A stretch of 64,000 nt of DNA, from contig OY997596.1 of assembly GCA_963921825.1 (NCBI GenBank), positions 16,559,001 through 16,623,000 of the forward strand, in the 5' to 3' direction. This DNA comes from Erodium maritimum. Taxonomy: Eukaryota; Streptophyta; Magnoliopsida; Geraniales; Geraniaceae. Under the pieces are notes generated by a model. It was not told the origin of the DNA and did not search any database. It saw only the letters and a program-made list of their open reading frames with translations. The position numbers were made by a program, and so were the translations under genes. Below, piece after piece: positions 12,151 through 23,932 of the stretch (the stretch's first letter is position 1; each line of letters opens with the position of its first letter).

Positions 12151-13149
12151 CAAGTAAACACGATTTCTAATTAACGCATGTTTTGGTTAATGAAGGTGAA
12201 GTAAAATAATGGTTTCCTTATGGTTTTAGAACACTTAAGTTCCTATGTATGCGGTATCATGAAATCAACCACATACTCATCAAAGTAAGTATCATTTCAT
12301 AAGGGAAGGTTCAAGGAAGTTAACAACCTATCGTATGCAGGTATCGACTTTGAGAAGTTACCATTTGCACGTTTTCTCTCCATACCCATCACATTTTGTG
12401 GGGGTTGTTAGGTAATTATTTAAACATGTGATGTTTTAATTTAAGTAATTCAAAATTGCATTTTCTATTTGTAGTTTTGACTAATTTAAGAGGTATTGAC
12501 TAATTAAAAGGTGGTTAAGTCATGACTATTTGGGGAGAATTTAGTAGGATTAGATACCCCATGAAATGACTATTTTACCCTTAGCGAGAGCTTATATAAA
12601 CACACATTAGTAGTCATTCTAAACAAGTCCAAACACAACGAAAATATTTTTACTCGGTCTCATTCACGTTTACACTCTCCTCTCATTTTTGGTGATTTCT
12701 CTGCACGTCGTTGTATCATGGGAGACCTTTGCCACACGTGCAATAAAAGATTTAAGGAAACTGGATTAACAGACCTTGACTTATTCCCCATTCTGATCTC
12801 AACACTACTTTAAGGTTATTTTGAGTTGTACTATTTTATTTATGTTTTTTAATTAAATAGATATTATTAAAATATTAAAGAGTCATTACTACGGTCAAAG
12901 CCACAGGAAGGTCTTTGACCAAAAAACTCTAAGACAAGATTACCGGTGCTGAAATAGGAAACGGCGTTGATAAACAGTTTTAAAGCTTTAAGACTCAAAC
13001 TGCCAAGAATCGCTAAAAGTAGTGCCTAAACGCTACAGGATCCATGTTTTTCAAAGACTCTTTTCGTCGTAAAGTGGACGGACGAACTTGAACCTAACAA
13101 TTTGATCAGGAGGTGAAGCTTGAACCAAGGATCCCTCACAAAGTAGGTC
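12151..13149. other. No gene recognised; possible old repeat
   Basis: AT-rich, with stops in all frames. A TATA-like CTTATATAAAC at about 12590 precedes a 31-codon frame with a CxxC pair (12718-12813), too short to call. The segment 12840-13149 resembles a minus-strand LINE 3' end (TTTAATAATATC followed by A-rich) but has no domain to confirm it. Confidence 0.4.
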
Positions 13150-13157
13150 CCTGAAGC
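13150..13157. repeat. 8-bp target-site duplication, left side of hAT
   Basis: CCTGAAGC, repeated exactly at 41439-41446. An 8-bp duplication is the hallmark of hAT transposition. Confidence 0.8.
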
Positions 13158-13596
13158 TAGTGATGTAATAAAACCAGCCTAGGCGCTAAAACAGACACTA
13201 CCAACTGGTTTTGGGCTCCTAAGTCGTTATCGGGCTTCTACGCGGATTTGGGTCGACTAGTCGGTCGGGTCGCCGATTAATCGACCGGGACGGGCTGGGC
13301 GTCGGGTCGATAATACAATAAAAAAACATTGGGAATTGGAACTACCACACGTAAGAGCAAGACGCAACACACACAACCTTTTTTTCTCTCTCTCGCACGA
13401 TTAAAAAAGAACTGTACTTCTTCTCTTCTTGTTCAACAGCCGCATCAACTCTCACTATCACACCCTTCTCTTCTCTGTTCAACAGCCATAACAACTCTCA
13501 CTTTCACACTGATCGACGACAGGTACACGGTGTGTATACCAACGAGGCTGTAGTGAGCCGACGAAAACATACACACCAGGTCGTTGCTCAGCTCAG
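13158..13596 (+). other. hAT 5' terminal region and noncoding first exon
   Basis: From the left TIR this runs through a GC-richer subterminal region, a pyrimidine-rich leader (13378-13400) and a donor-like CTCAG|GTAAGT with the cut at 13596/13597. No ATG frame of interest is present, and the transposase ATG lies after the intron at 18655, so this is read as a 5' UTR exon. Inferred from splice signals only. Confidence 0.5.
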
Positions 13597-13794
13597 GTAA
13601 GTCATGCTGCACAATATTGGCATGCTTCCATAATTCTATAACCAGGTCGTGTGTGTGTGTGTTTCAGAACTAATGCTTAAACTAAAATCATAATTCCATA
13701 ATTCCATAAACAGGCCATGTCTGTGTTTCATAACTAATGCTTAAACTAAAATATGATTCCATAATTCCATAACCAAGTCGTGTGTATGTGTTTC
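13597..13794 (+). repeat. hAT intron 1, left part: tandem repeat of about 65-75 bp
   Basis: Each unit reads roughly: ATAACCAGGTCG, a GT-rich run, TTTCAG or a decayed form, ACTAATGCTTAAACTAAAAT, and one or two ATTCCATA. Two to three units lie here and two to three more continue after Copia A at 18208-18350. Every unit combines a branch-site-like CTAAT with a GT/T-rich run ending in an acceptor-like TTTCAG. Confidence 0.65.
13790..13794. repeat. Target duplication of Copia A, left (GTTTC)
   Basis: Matches GTTTT at 18208-18212 with one difference. Confidence 0.6.
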
Positions 13795-13991
13795 TGTAAA
13801 AGGGTAGGATAGTGTATCTTGTCTCTTGCATTTTATTGATCAAAGTCAATACATATTTATACAAGTTTCTAAGAATGCAAAAAAGGAAACGAATATTACA
13901 TGATCCACTATTTAGGAAATAAGTGTTTGATTGGCCAATGATTGTGTGATTGGAATCAAGATTATTCTCAATCACACAATTACCGTCAATA
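13795..13991 (-). repeat. Copia A 3' LTR
   Basis: 197 bp, about 90 percent or more similar by eye to 18012-18207. On the minus strand it begins TATTGACGG next to the polypurine tract. A canonical TG start would need one A-to-G change. Confidence 0.8.
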
Positions 13992-13998
13992 CTCCCCC

Positions 13999-16900
13999 TC
14001 AAGTTGGAGCATGAATGTTGGAAATACCCAACTTGCATAGGAGCTCATGAAAACGATCATGTCCCAATCCTTTGGTGAAGATATCAGCAAGTTGATGTCG
14101 GCTGGGGATTGGTTGAGGTCGGAGCACTCCCGCTAAGAGCTGTTGTTGAACGAAAAGACAATCTATCTCTATGTGCTTTGTTCGCTCATGGAAGAATGGA
14201 TTTGAAGCAATATGTATGGCTACATGGTTATCACAAAAGAGGGGTAAAATCGTACTCTGATGGACTTGGAGATCAATGAGGAGTTGTTGTAGCCATACTA
14301 TCTCACGACTGGTTGCGGTCATGGCTCTGTATTCTGCCTATGCTATTGAACAAGATACCAATGTCTGCTTCTTAGACCGCCAAACGACTGGTGACGAGCC
14401 GAGGAACATGATATAGCCAGTGGTAGATTTTCGAGTGTCAGGGCATCATGCCCAGCCGGCATCACAATAAGCTCATAGTGATAAGGTGTTGTTAGTCAGG
14501 AAAAACAATCCTGGCCCTAGGTTGCTCTTGAGATAACGGAGGACATGAAAGACAGCGTCTAAATGTGTCTCGCGGAGAGCATGCAAGAACTGACTTAGAA
14601 TATTCACGGCATAGCTAATGTCTGGTCGAGTAATGTTCAGATACAACAAGCGTCCTACCAACCAGCGGTATTGGCCACTGTCTTGGCAGAGGGGTCCATC
14701 ATCGGCTGAAAGGCGATGTTATTGGGTGAGAGGAAAATGTGCTGGTTTGCATCCAGTAAAGCCGCTATCTGCCAAGATATCAAGAGCATATTTCCTCTGG
14801 GAGAGATGATCCTTGAAGGAGAGCGAGCCACCTCGAGACCAAGGAAGTACTTCAAGGTCCCCAAGTTCTTAATTTTGAACTGTTGATCCAAATGCTTTTT
14901 AAGTTGTTGAATGCGAGGTGCATCTGTTCCTTAATGACTACATCATCCACATATATAAGAAATGCAACGAATGAATCAGGAGCAACAAAGGTGAAAAAGG
15001 AGTGATCTGCAGCTGAGGGCTTGTACCCGAGGTTAATAATAGATTCTGTGAACTTCTGGTACCAGTTACGGATGCTTTCTTGAGGCCATAAAGAGATTTG
15101 TGTAGACGACAAACGCGTCGCTCCCCCTGCTTGGAGAAACCCTGTGGAACCTTCATATAAACTTCCTCATGCAGATCCCCATGTAAAAAGGCATTGTTGA
15201 CATCAAGTTGGTATAATGGCCAGTCACGGTTAGCTGCAATGGCAAGGAGGCATCGAACAGTGACCATTTTAACCACAGGGGCAAAGGTATCGGTGTAGTT
15301 AACTCCTTCTACTTGGGTATAACCTTTGGCAACAAGTCGAGCTTTGTAACGCTCAATGCTTCCATCCGGACGATACTTCACTTTGTACACCCACTTGGAA
15401 TCGATGACCCATTTTCCTAAGGGGGGCTTTGTTAAGGTCTAAGTGTGATTGCCTTCGAGTGCTGAAATCTCTTGTGCCATGGCGTCACGCCAGTGCTCAT
15501 GCTTAATTTCCAGTTGAAAAGTGTGTGGCTCATCCACAGAGGAGATGGCCGCTAGATAGGCAAAATGAGATGCTGATAATTTATCATAGGAAATGGTATG
15601 TGAAAGAGGATATACTGTCGAGTTCGCTGAGGGAGCGGTCTGGTGCGGGGCAGAATCGGGCGGCAAAATGGAAGGTGGCAGAGTGTAATCGTAGCCACTT
15701 AAGCGTGTGGAGGTTCTACGAGTACGTTTGGTGGGAAGAGGAGATGTTTCCACATTTTCATGGGTTGCATCTTCAAGTGGCGATGTTTCCACGGTTTCAT
15801 GGGTTGCACCCTCAACTGGGGCCGGGGAGAGATATGACTCTGCTGATGACGGAGCATGGATATTTGGAAAATTTGTGGTGTCAAGTGACGTCAAGGGCGG
15901 AACATATGGAGCATCAAAGTGTGGTTCAGTGTCTGCACATTGTTCTCCTGAGAAGATGTTCTCCCAAAACAGCACATCTCGTGATACGACGACCGTCTAG
16001 GATTCAAGGTCATAAACGCGGTAACCTTTCTGTCCCCTAGGGTACCCCATGAACAAGCTGGGGAAAGATCTTGGTGCAAACTTGTCTCGCGTCCTTTGGT
16101 GGACGTAGCAAAAACAACCAAAAGTTCGGAGGTGGTCATAATCTGGTTTCTTCCCATAAAGCATTTCAAATGGAGTCTTGTTTCCAATTACTGAGAGAGG
16201 CATTCGATTGATCAAATAAGTTGTTGTAAGTATGCATTCTTCCCAAAAGCGTATCAGAAGTCTATCTTGGAAACGCAAGGCTCGCGCAACCTCAAGAATG
16301 TGCCGGTGTTTCCTCTCTACGACACCATTTTGCTGAGGGGTGTCTGCACAACTAGTTTGAAATTCCATGTCGGTGTTATGATAGTAAGTTACTAGTTCGT
16401 GGTGTTGGAATTCTTTGCCTCCGTCAGTGTGAAGACACTTGACCTGAACATCAAATTGACCAGTCACCCAATGAAAGAAATGGAAAATGCGTATTTTCAC
16501 TTCTAACTTTTATCTCATTAAATACATCCAAGTCGCCATGCTGTAGTCATCAACAATAGAGAGGAAGTAATGGAGCCTAGAAAGTGAGGGTGTGTGGGAA
16601 TAACCACAAATGTCACAATGAATTAATTCAAATACCCGAATAGTCTTATTTGTGTGAATCGGAAAGACAAATCGCGTCTGTTTGGCTCTACAACAAGCCT
16701 CACATACACATAATCCATGTGTAGTAGACTTCAAAGATAGGCCCGAGATTAAAGGCAATCGAGAAATTGGCATGTGTCCTAAGCGTCGATGCCACAACTA
16801 AGTCTCATTGTTGCCATGAGTCAATAATGTTTTCCCTGCTACCATAGGTTCCCAATAGTAGAGCACATTCCGCACCCTACCAGCTCCAATCAGTTTCCTC

Positions 16901-17990
16901 GAAAATAGTTCATGTATCACACAACAGACCGAATAAAATATCAATGCGCAATTGACATCATGAGTAATCTGACTGACTGATAGCGAATTGAAACGAAAAC
17001 GGGGCACAACAAGTACTCGATCAAGAGTCAACAGATGATCAATGACAACTTGCCATACGCCAGTCACATGGACACTTCCCCCATTTGGCATCTCTATAGA
17101 CGAAAATTTATTCGTATTTGAAGTATTCGATAATATGGTTGTATAACATGTGATGTGATTGGTAGCATCGAAATCAATTATCCAAGGAGAAATATTATCA
17201 TAATCAAGATTAGTCCTCGATATACCAGCAAACGAATAAGGGGAAAAAATTGGAGCCTTATAAGGATCCATTAAAGAGGCATAATGGGCCTCAATTGTTT
17301 GGCCCTTATAGGAACCAAACTGTATTTGCTGTTGGGATCCGTGGGACCCATAAATCTGTTGCTGTGAAGAACGCATGACAGAAAACTCTTCGTTGGGCTT
17401 AGTGTTTGACGAGCCTTGGACGCAGCCCACGGGATTAGGCCCGAGTGGGCTCCTTTCTCCTCCAAATATGCGCAGCGACTGTGTAGCGAGGAAGGGAGGC
17501 GCGCATCTGCACGTCCCGATGGTTCTCGTAGCAAACACGACAACAAGGTGGGGCATTCCGTTGGCATGACCATCGTTGCTCTTCGATTTGCTACCACGCA
17601 AGAGAGGGCTGCATATTTCACTGAGCGTGGAAGAACTCTTGTTCCCAGCAGCGCTGAGCACCGAGAGGTGGTGCGTTCTGGTGGCTTGGCTACCATTGTT
17701 CTTCGAATCGCCACCGTGCACGGCCTGAGATCCGACCAATGCGTTTGAAAATCTCGATACGGGGCATTGAAAAACATGGACGATTGAAGCAGGTGAGTAT
17801 GGCTCTGCGTTCCTCACGGCTTTGATTCGTTCGTTAATATTGCAAATACACCCGCCAATATTACATTTGGGAAGGATTCGGAGACCCTGTAGATCGTCCC
17901 AAAATGTTTGTAATTTGGCAAAGAAAATTGATAGAGAAGGGTGACCCCGTTGGAACACAAGAGACCAAATAAAAGAGATATCGGTTCAAA
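13999..17990 (-). pseudogene. Copia A gag-pol, decayed
   Basis: Minus strand, in order: a gag remnant starting inside the UBN2-like region (17958; FFAKLQTFWDDLQGL), with the first part of gag missing since the primer site is only about 40 bp upstream. Protease is at about 17190-17150, where the expected Asp-Ser-Gly reads Asp-Phe-Asp (WIIDFDATNHIT). GAG-pre-integrase and the integrase zinc finger follow (16797-16510; HRRLGH, CEACCRAKQ), then the integrase core (16500-15997; CLHTDGGKEF, TPQQNGVVERKHR), reverse transcriptase (15390-14655; [31 protein letters not shown]) and RNase H ending in LADIFTKGL (about 14060). Frames change at roughly 16500, 15070, 14900 and 14480, and several stops interrupt it. 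Confidence 0.85.
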
Positions 17991-18011
17991 CATGTGATGA
18001 CTCTGATACCA

Positions 18012-18207
18012 CATAAAAGGGTAGGATATTGTATCCTGTCTCTTGCATTTTATTGATCAAAGTCAATACATAGTTATACAAGTTTCTAAGAATGCAAAAA
18101 GGAAACGAATATTACGGGATCCACTATTTAGGAAATAAATGTTTGATTGGCCAATGATTGTGTGATTGGAATCAAGATTATTCTCAATCATACACTTACC
18201 GTCAATA
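18012..18207 (-). repeat. Copia A 5' LTR
   Basis: 196 bp partner of 13795-13991. Adjacent on its left, at about 18011-18001, is the initiator-Met primer site. Confidence 0.8.
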
Positions 18208-18360
18208 GTTTTAGAGTTAATGCTTAAACTAAAATCATGATTCCATAACTCCATAATCAGGTTGTGTGTGTGTCTATTTCAGGACTAATGCTTAAATTAA
18301 AATCCTGATTCCATAATCTAAATTTCAGAACTAATGTGTGTGTTTATATTAGACTCAAAA
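18208..18360 (+). repeat. hAT intron 1, right part: continuation of the tandem repeat
   Basis: Units resume after Copia A with TTTTAGAGTTAATGCTTAAAC, then TATTTCAGGACTAATGC (about 18275) and AAATTTCAGAACTAATG (about 18322). The phase matches the left part, which confirms the insertion site lies in the middle of one unit's acceptor-like tract. Confidence 0.65.
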
Positions 18361-18644
18361 AAATCAAAGAGTGTTGTTTTAAATATGAACTCGAATGCTT
18401 AAACTTCTGTTGAATGGTCTTGTATAATGGATATTGGTTAGAGTTTATGATTTTAATGGTCTGTTGAACTTATGTTGAGTGGTGTATAATGGCCTTGTAT
18501 AATGGAGAGGTTGGTCTTGTTCTGTTTATGATTTTAATTTGATAATGGTTAGAGTTTAGTTAGTTTATTAATTGTATAATATTAATAGTAATAATAAATT
18601 AATAAGTTGAGTTTATGATTTTCAGCATGTGTGGTCTATTGCAG

Positions 18645-18848
18645 GGAATCAATCATGTCTTCTACTCCATCTGATCCTACCATTGCTTCGGGGTCAATTG
18701 GTGTTATAGCTTTGAGAGCTAAATCAAGCGACATAGGTTGTGAGTACGTATTAAAGTTTGATCCAAAAAATTTAGATAAGTTCTGATGTCTCTTGTGTAA
18801 TAAAAAAATAAGTTGTGGACTATATAGAATCAAGCAGCATATTGCGCA
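18645..18848 (+). pseudogene. hAT transposase exon 2: start codon and BED zinc finger
   Basis: Acceptor CTATTGCAG at 18636-18644 opens an exon with ATG at 18655 (MSSTPSDPTIASG). The frame runs to FDPKNLDKF, meets a TGA at 18784-18786, and continues in frame through CLLCNKKISCGLYRIKQHIA. This is the BED-type finger that binds transposon ends (CxxC here; the H-x-H side is cut by Copia B). One base change, CGA or TGG to TGA, explains the stop. Copia B sits directly after the KQHIA codons. Confidence 0.8.
18844..18848. repeat. Target duplication of Copia B, left (GCGCA)
   Basis: Partner GCGCC at 23933-23937, one mismatch. Confidence 0.6.
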
Positions 18849-19034
18849 TGTTAGAATTATGATTATGATGATTTAGTTTGATTTTCGTTTCTATATTATA
18901 CCATTAATTGTATAGCCATAATTGTATAGCATTAACTGTATCGTTTTCATATTCTTTCATTGATGTACATTAAACTCTATTTATATATATTAAATAAGGA
19001 TGGAAAGAACCCTCAAGGGGAATTATCAATTTCA
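18849..19034 (+). repeat. Copia B 5' LTR
   Basis: 186 bp. TATA-like TTTATATATATTAAATAA near 18980-19000 probably drives transcription. Confidence 0.85.
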
Positions 19035-19046
19035 TGGTATCAGAGC
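19035..19046 (+). promoter_or_regulatory. Copia B primer-binding site
   Basis: TGGTATCAGAGC is complementary to the initiator-Met tRNA 3' end and abuts the 5' LTR. Confidence 0.85.
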
Positions 19047-19337
19047 TGTCCAAACTCATCACCTTGTCTGCGTTATTCTCTTCTCCCTTACTACTGTTCT
19101 TTTCATCCATGCCCATACCACAGCCACTTTAATTCACTTGTTTTTTCTTTTCTTTTCCTACCAACCTTTACCTACTCCCTTTCTCACATATTCACCACAA
19201 TATTGTCGTACCCCTCGGCTACACCCCACCAACAAAGCCTCAATCAATCGCAATATTTTCTCATTGAAAAAATTGTGACCACAGGATCTCGGATTGATCT
19301 TTCCGTTATCGTCTTTTTGGGCCTCTTCGTTGCTGCG

Positions 19338-20600
19338 ATGTCTACCTCCCCTGTTGTGTCCTCTATTCCGACTCCGTCTTCATCGTCTCCCACTGCAAGT
19401 ATGTATCACCCTGCCTATTCTGTTACAAATCCTTCTAATTGTGTTCCTATTAAGCTTACTATCAAAGATCAAATGTACAAACAATGGCGTGAAATGTTTA
19501 AAAATATCTGTAATAGTCATTATACCATTGATCACATTACTGATTCTCCTCCTGACCCGATTTCTTCTTTGTGGCGTCGTCTCGATGCATTTGTCACAAC
19601 TTGGATTTATTCAACTGTTCACCCAGATCTTATTACTGATATTTTTAAACCAAATGCCACCGCCCTTGATTTATGGAACTCAATTGAAGCTATTTTTCGG
19701 GACAACAAAATGTCCCGCGCTCTTCATCTTCAAAATCAATTTCGAAATTTGAAAAAGGATACTCTTTCTGTTTCCGCTTATTGTCAACTATTAAAACTTT
19801 TATCTGATTCCCTTGCTATGTTGATCAACTCATCTCTGATCAAGAACTTGTGCTTCAAACACTTCATGGACTTCCGGAATATTTTTCTACTCTTATTGAA
19901 ATAATCCCAAACCAAGTTCCTTTTAAAAAAAAATTCTCAAGTTCGCTCCATGCTTCTTCTTGCTGAAGAACGTCACAATCGTTCTACTAAAATCTATTCG
20001 GACACCTCTGCTTTATTCTTTGCAAATCATCAACCACAATTCTCACATTATGGTCGAGGTAAATATCGTGGTCGTGGACGAAACTACGGTCGTGGACAAG
20101 GTCACTACGGTACGTAGCATCCCTCTTTTCATAATAATTTTCATACTAATTCCTTTGGTGGCAGCTTTCAAAATCAGCAACAGGTCATTGGACGTCCTCG
20201 TCAGCACAATTGGCCACACCAAATTCAGGCCCGCTCAAATCAGGCCCGTTCATCTCCAAATTCAGTTCAACAGCCCTCACTTTTGGGTCCTTATCAGCAG
20301 CCTTCATTATTGGGCCCTTATCCACACCATGTGGCCCACCTTGTCAGCACTTCACTACAGTTCACGCACATGGCGCATGGTTCTACAGCTCCGCACGGCT
20401 CCGTAGCTCCTCTCGGCTTCCACGGCTTCGCATCTTCGCATGGCTCGGTATTTCCTCTCAGCTCGGCAGCTCAACAGATCCAAGACGGCTCCGCAGCTCC
20501 TCCCAGCAGCTTCCCAGACCCAGGTTCTTCTCCTCATTTGCATGATGGGCCTCTTCCATACCAGCAGCCCATGAATTCGCACCAACCCACCGACATCTCA
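19338..20600 (+). pseudogene. Copia B gag
   Basis: ATG at 19338 (MSTSPVVSS) opens a gag with an N-terminal Ser/Pro-rich stretch and a UBN2-like core (TALDLWNSIEAIFRDNKMSR, LHLQNQFRNLKK). A frameshift near 19800-19830 is followed by LLLAEERHNR and a Gly/Arg-rich stretch with repeated YGRG units (about 20060-20110), ended by a TAG near 20116. Downstream is a long Gln/Pro/His/Ser-rich linker (20130-20560) with repeated HGS/APHGS units. No CCHC zinc knuckle is visible; the arginine-glycine segment may serve as the RNA-binding part, which is an inference. Confidence 0.75.
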
Positions 20601-23600
20601 ACTTTAATTTCCACCATGACATTGAATCAACGATCTGAGAGATGGTGCATGGATACAGGCGCCACGTCTCACACCGCATCTAATTCTGGTATGCTTTCTT
20701 CTCTCACTTCGTGTAATAATTCTAGTTCAATTATTGTTGGAAATGGTGCTTCCTTGCATGTCTCTTTTATTGTTCGGTCTCTATTCTTACACCTACCCAT
20801 ATTTTTCCTTTAGATAATGTCCTTGTTAGTCCTCATATAATCAAAAATCTTATATCTGTTAGAAAATTTATTCGTGATAATTCTTGTTCTGTTGAATTTG
20901 ATCCGTTTGGATTCTCTGTGAAGGATCTCAAGACGGGTACTCTTCTTCTCCGATGTGAAAGCACTGGAGATCTCTACCTAGTTTCCTCCGTCATTTCATC
21001 CCCATCATCCTTCGCTCTCTCCGCTGTAGACACCTATACTATTTGGCATCGTCGCCTAGGTCACCCTGGAGATCATATTTTTAAGTTTTTATGTTCTCAA
21101 AACTTTATTGGATGTAATAAGGTCATTTCTGGCCATCTTTGTAATGCATGTCAACTAGGCAAACATGTTCGTCTTCCTTTTTATCCTTCTACATCTCAAA
21201 CAAGTCACATGTTCCAAATCGTTCATTCGGATTTATGGACATCCCTAATTTTAAGCACAAGTGGTTTTCGTTACTATTTATTATTTTTGGATGATTTCTC
21301 CCATTTTCTTTGGGTTTTTCCTCTTCGTTCTAAATCTGATGTCTTTAATATCTTTACCTCTTTCTCTTCTTATGTCCAAACTCAATTTAATGTTCCAATC
21401 AAATCTTTTCAATGTGATAATGGACGTGAATTTGACAATACTCCTTTTCGTTCCTTTTTTCAATGTCATGGCATTATCTTTCGTTTCTCTTGTCTGCATA
21501 CATCTCCACAGAACGAGAAGGTTGAGCGTATGATTCGCACAACTAACAACATTATTCGAACACTTCTCTTTCAAGCTAATCTCCCTTCCTTGTTATGGGT
21601 TGAAGTCTTACATATGACAGTCCATCTGTTAAACCTCCTTTCCACAACTACTCTTTCATTTCTATCTCCCTTCCAAGTTCTCTATAACACTCCTCCTATG
21701 TATTCCCATCTACGTGTTTTTGGTTTCTTGTGTTACCCAATTTATCTTCTACTACTCCTCACAAGCTAGCCCCTCGCTCTACACCATGTGTGTTCCTTGG
21801 TCATCCTTCTAACCATCGTGGCTACCGATGTCTTAGCCTCTCTATCGGACGCGTCATCATCTCTCGTCACGTTACCTTTGATGAATTCACCTTCCCTTAT
21901 TCCTCTCTTCCTTCTTCCTCGTCTAACACTTATGGTTTCCTTTCCTCTCACGACGACCTTCCTCTCTCACATCGTTTTCCTCATTTCGCATCCTTGCCTC
22001 CTTCTCCATCGTCGTCTCCATCGACTCCTACACCGCATCCACCGTCATCTCCCTTAGATCCTCCATTGTTGGCCTCCGAAGATCCCCCCTCTCCTACTCC
22101 TCATCCCCTACCTCCATCCATCTCTTCTCACCCTATGACAACTAGGACAAAGGATGGAATTTTCCAGCCACGCCGAGTTCTTGATCTCCTTGTTTCATCC
22201 TCCACTATCTCGCCTATCCCTCGCTCTTACACTCATGCTCATCCTGATTCTCACTGGACACATGCGATGCACACCGAAATCAATTCCCGACGTGTCAACG
22301 ACACATGGGAGCTCGTTCCTTGTCCACCCAATGTTAACATTGTGGGTTCCAAATGGATATTTCTTCATAAATGTCGTTCTGATGGTTTCATTGATAGGTA
22401 CAAGGCTCGACTCGTTGCTCAAAGATTCACTCAACAACCTGGTCTTGACTATGATGACACTTTCAACCCTATCGTCAAACCCGCCACCATTCAAACCATT
22501 CTTAGTATTGCTTTTTCCTCATCATGGCCTATTCACCAACTTGATGTTAAGAATGCATTTCTCCACGGTTCTCTCACTGAAACTGTCTACATGAAACAAC
22601 CTCCTGGCTTCATCGACTCCTCTTCTCCTCATCATGTATGTCGTCTCAAGAAGGCCCTTTATGGTCTCAAGCAAGCCCCTCGAGCTTGGTATCAACGATT
22701 TGCTACCTACCTTACCTCTCTTGATTTTGTAAGTAGCAAAGCGGACACCTCTCTTTTCATATATAGGCGTGGTTCTCACACTGCCTTCCTTCTTCTATAT
22801 GTTGATGATATTCTTCTCACCGCTTCTTCTTCCACATTACTTACTTCACTCATATCTCTTCTCAATTCTGAATTTGCGATGACTGATCTTGGTTCTCTCT
22901 ATTATTTCCTAGGCATCTTTGTCACTCGTACACCATCTGGTCTTCTTCTTTCCCAAGAAAAGTTTGCTCGTGAAATACTCGCTCGGGCAAATATGTCTTC
23001 GTGTAACTCTTGTCGTACTCCTGTTGACACTAAATCCAAATTGTCATCCTCTTCTGGACCTCCTGTTTCTGATCCTTCCCTTTATCGTAGCCTCGCCGGT
23101 GCCCTTTAATACCTCACTTTCACCCGAGTCGACATTTCCTATGTTGTTCAACAAATTTGCTTGGTCATGCACGATCCACGAGAACCTCACTTCTATGCTC
23201 TTAAACGCATTCTTCGTTACCTACAAGGCACTTTGTCTCATGGTCTTCATCTTCGTCCTTCTCCCTTTTCACTCATCGCTTACTTAGACGTTGACTGGGC
23301 TGGTTTCCCTGACACTCGTCGTTCGACATCTGGTTATTGTGTCTTTCTAGGTTCTAACCTTATCTCATGGTCCTCCAAACGTCAACATGTTGTCTCTCGT
23401 TCTAGTGCTGAAGCTAAGTATCGTAGTGTTGCTAATGTTGTTGCTGAAACTTGTTGGTTACGCAACCTTCTTCTCGAGTTGCAATGCCGCTTATCCACCG
23501 CTACCATTGTATATTGTGACAACATTAGTTCTGTTTATATGTCTGCTAACCATGTACAACACCAACGTTCTAAACATATTGAACTAGATTTACACTTTGT

Positions 23601-23720
23601 TTGAGAGAAAGTTTCTTCTGGACAGGTTCGTGTACTCCATGTTCCATCTTCCTACTAGTTCGCGGACATCTTCACCAAAGGTCTTCCGTCAGCTCTATTT
23701 GATGATTTTCGGTCTAGTCT
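20600..23720 (+). pseudogene. Copia B pol (protease, integrase, reverse transcriptase, RNase H)
   Basis: Protease has an intact Asp-Thr-Gly (WCMDTGATSHTASN, about 20643). After a frameshift near 20810 come GAG-pre-integrase and integrase (21045-21770; HRRLGHPGDH, CNACQLGKH, VHSDLW, FQCDNGREF, with the ending motif SPQNEKVER in place of the usual NG). A frameshift near 21765 leads to the RT frame (21730-23109; [38 protein letters not shown]). A TAA at 23107-23109 replaces a Gln in GALQYLTF. RNase H follows (23161-23604) with ADIFTKGLPS near 23660. Four breaks make it non-functional. Confidence 0.85.
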
Positions 23721-23757
23721 CAACGTCTTGTCATCGACCATTCCGGTTGCGGGGGCG

Positions 23758-23932
23758 TGTTAGAATATATGATTATGATGATTTAATTTGATTTCCGTTT
23801 CTATATTATACCATTAATTGTATAGCATTAAGTGTATTTTCGTTTTCATATTTTGTTATTGATGTACATTAAACTCTAATCTATATATTGAATAAGAATG
23901 GAAAGAACCCTCAAGGGAAATTATCAATTTCA
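23758..23932 (+). repeat. Copia B 3' LTR
   Basis: 175 bp partner of 18849-19034, with TG and CA ends. Confidence 0.85.

Larger units (their letters stand above)
13795..18207 (-). mobile_element. Copia A, Ty1/Copia retrotransposon inserted in hAT intron 1
   Basis: It has two short LTRs (197 and 196 bp) in direct orientation. On the minus strand a primer-binding site TGGTATCAGAG follows the right (5') LTR at about 18011-18001. A purine tract GAGGGGGAG sits against the left (3') LTR (13992-14000). The LTRs differ at a fair number of sites, including their tips, so the insertion is not recent. Total length of 4.4 kb is slightly short for Copia because the start of gag is deleted. Confidence 0.85.
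18849..23932 (+). mobile_element. Copia B, Ty1/Copia retrotransposon inserted in the hAT BED exon
   Basis: LTRs start TGTTAGAAT and end CAATTTCA (186 and 175 bp). The primer site TGGTATCAGAGC is at 19035-19046, and a G-rich polypurine tract lies directly before the right LTR (about 23746-23757). It is 5.1 kb, in the same orientation as the host transposon, and all Copia domains are present. The LTRs differ by several substitutions and an 11-bp indel (an extra TGTATAGCCAT-like unit on the left), so the insertion is of intermediate age. The insertion destroyed the zinc finger of the hAT transposase. Confidence 0.9.

Noticed and set aside
10779-12160. Target duplication for LINE B
   Set aside because: AATAAACCA and AACAAACCT near the two ends are too different to be convincing.
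12406-12800. Possible solo LTR (TGTTAGG start, TATA-like box, CAACA end)
   Set aside because: No matching 5-bp duplication flanks it and no second copy is present in the window.
12718-12813. 31-codon frame with CxxC after a TATA-like box
   Set aside because: Too short, unsupported by splice signals, and the C-H-T-C pattern is easily met by chance.
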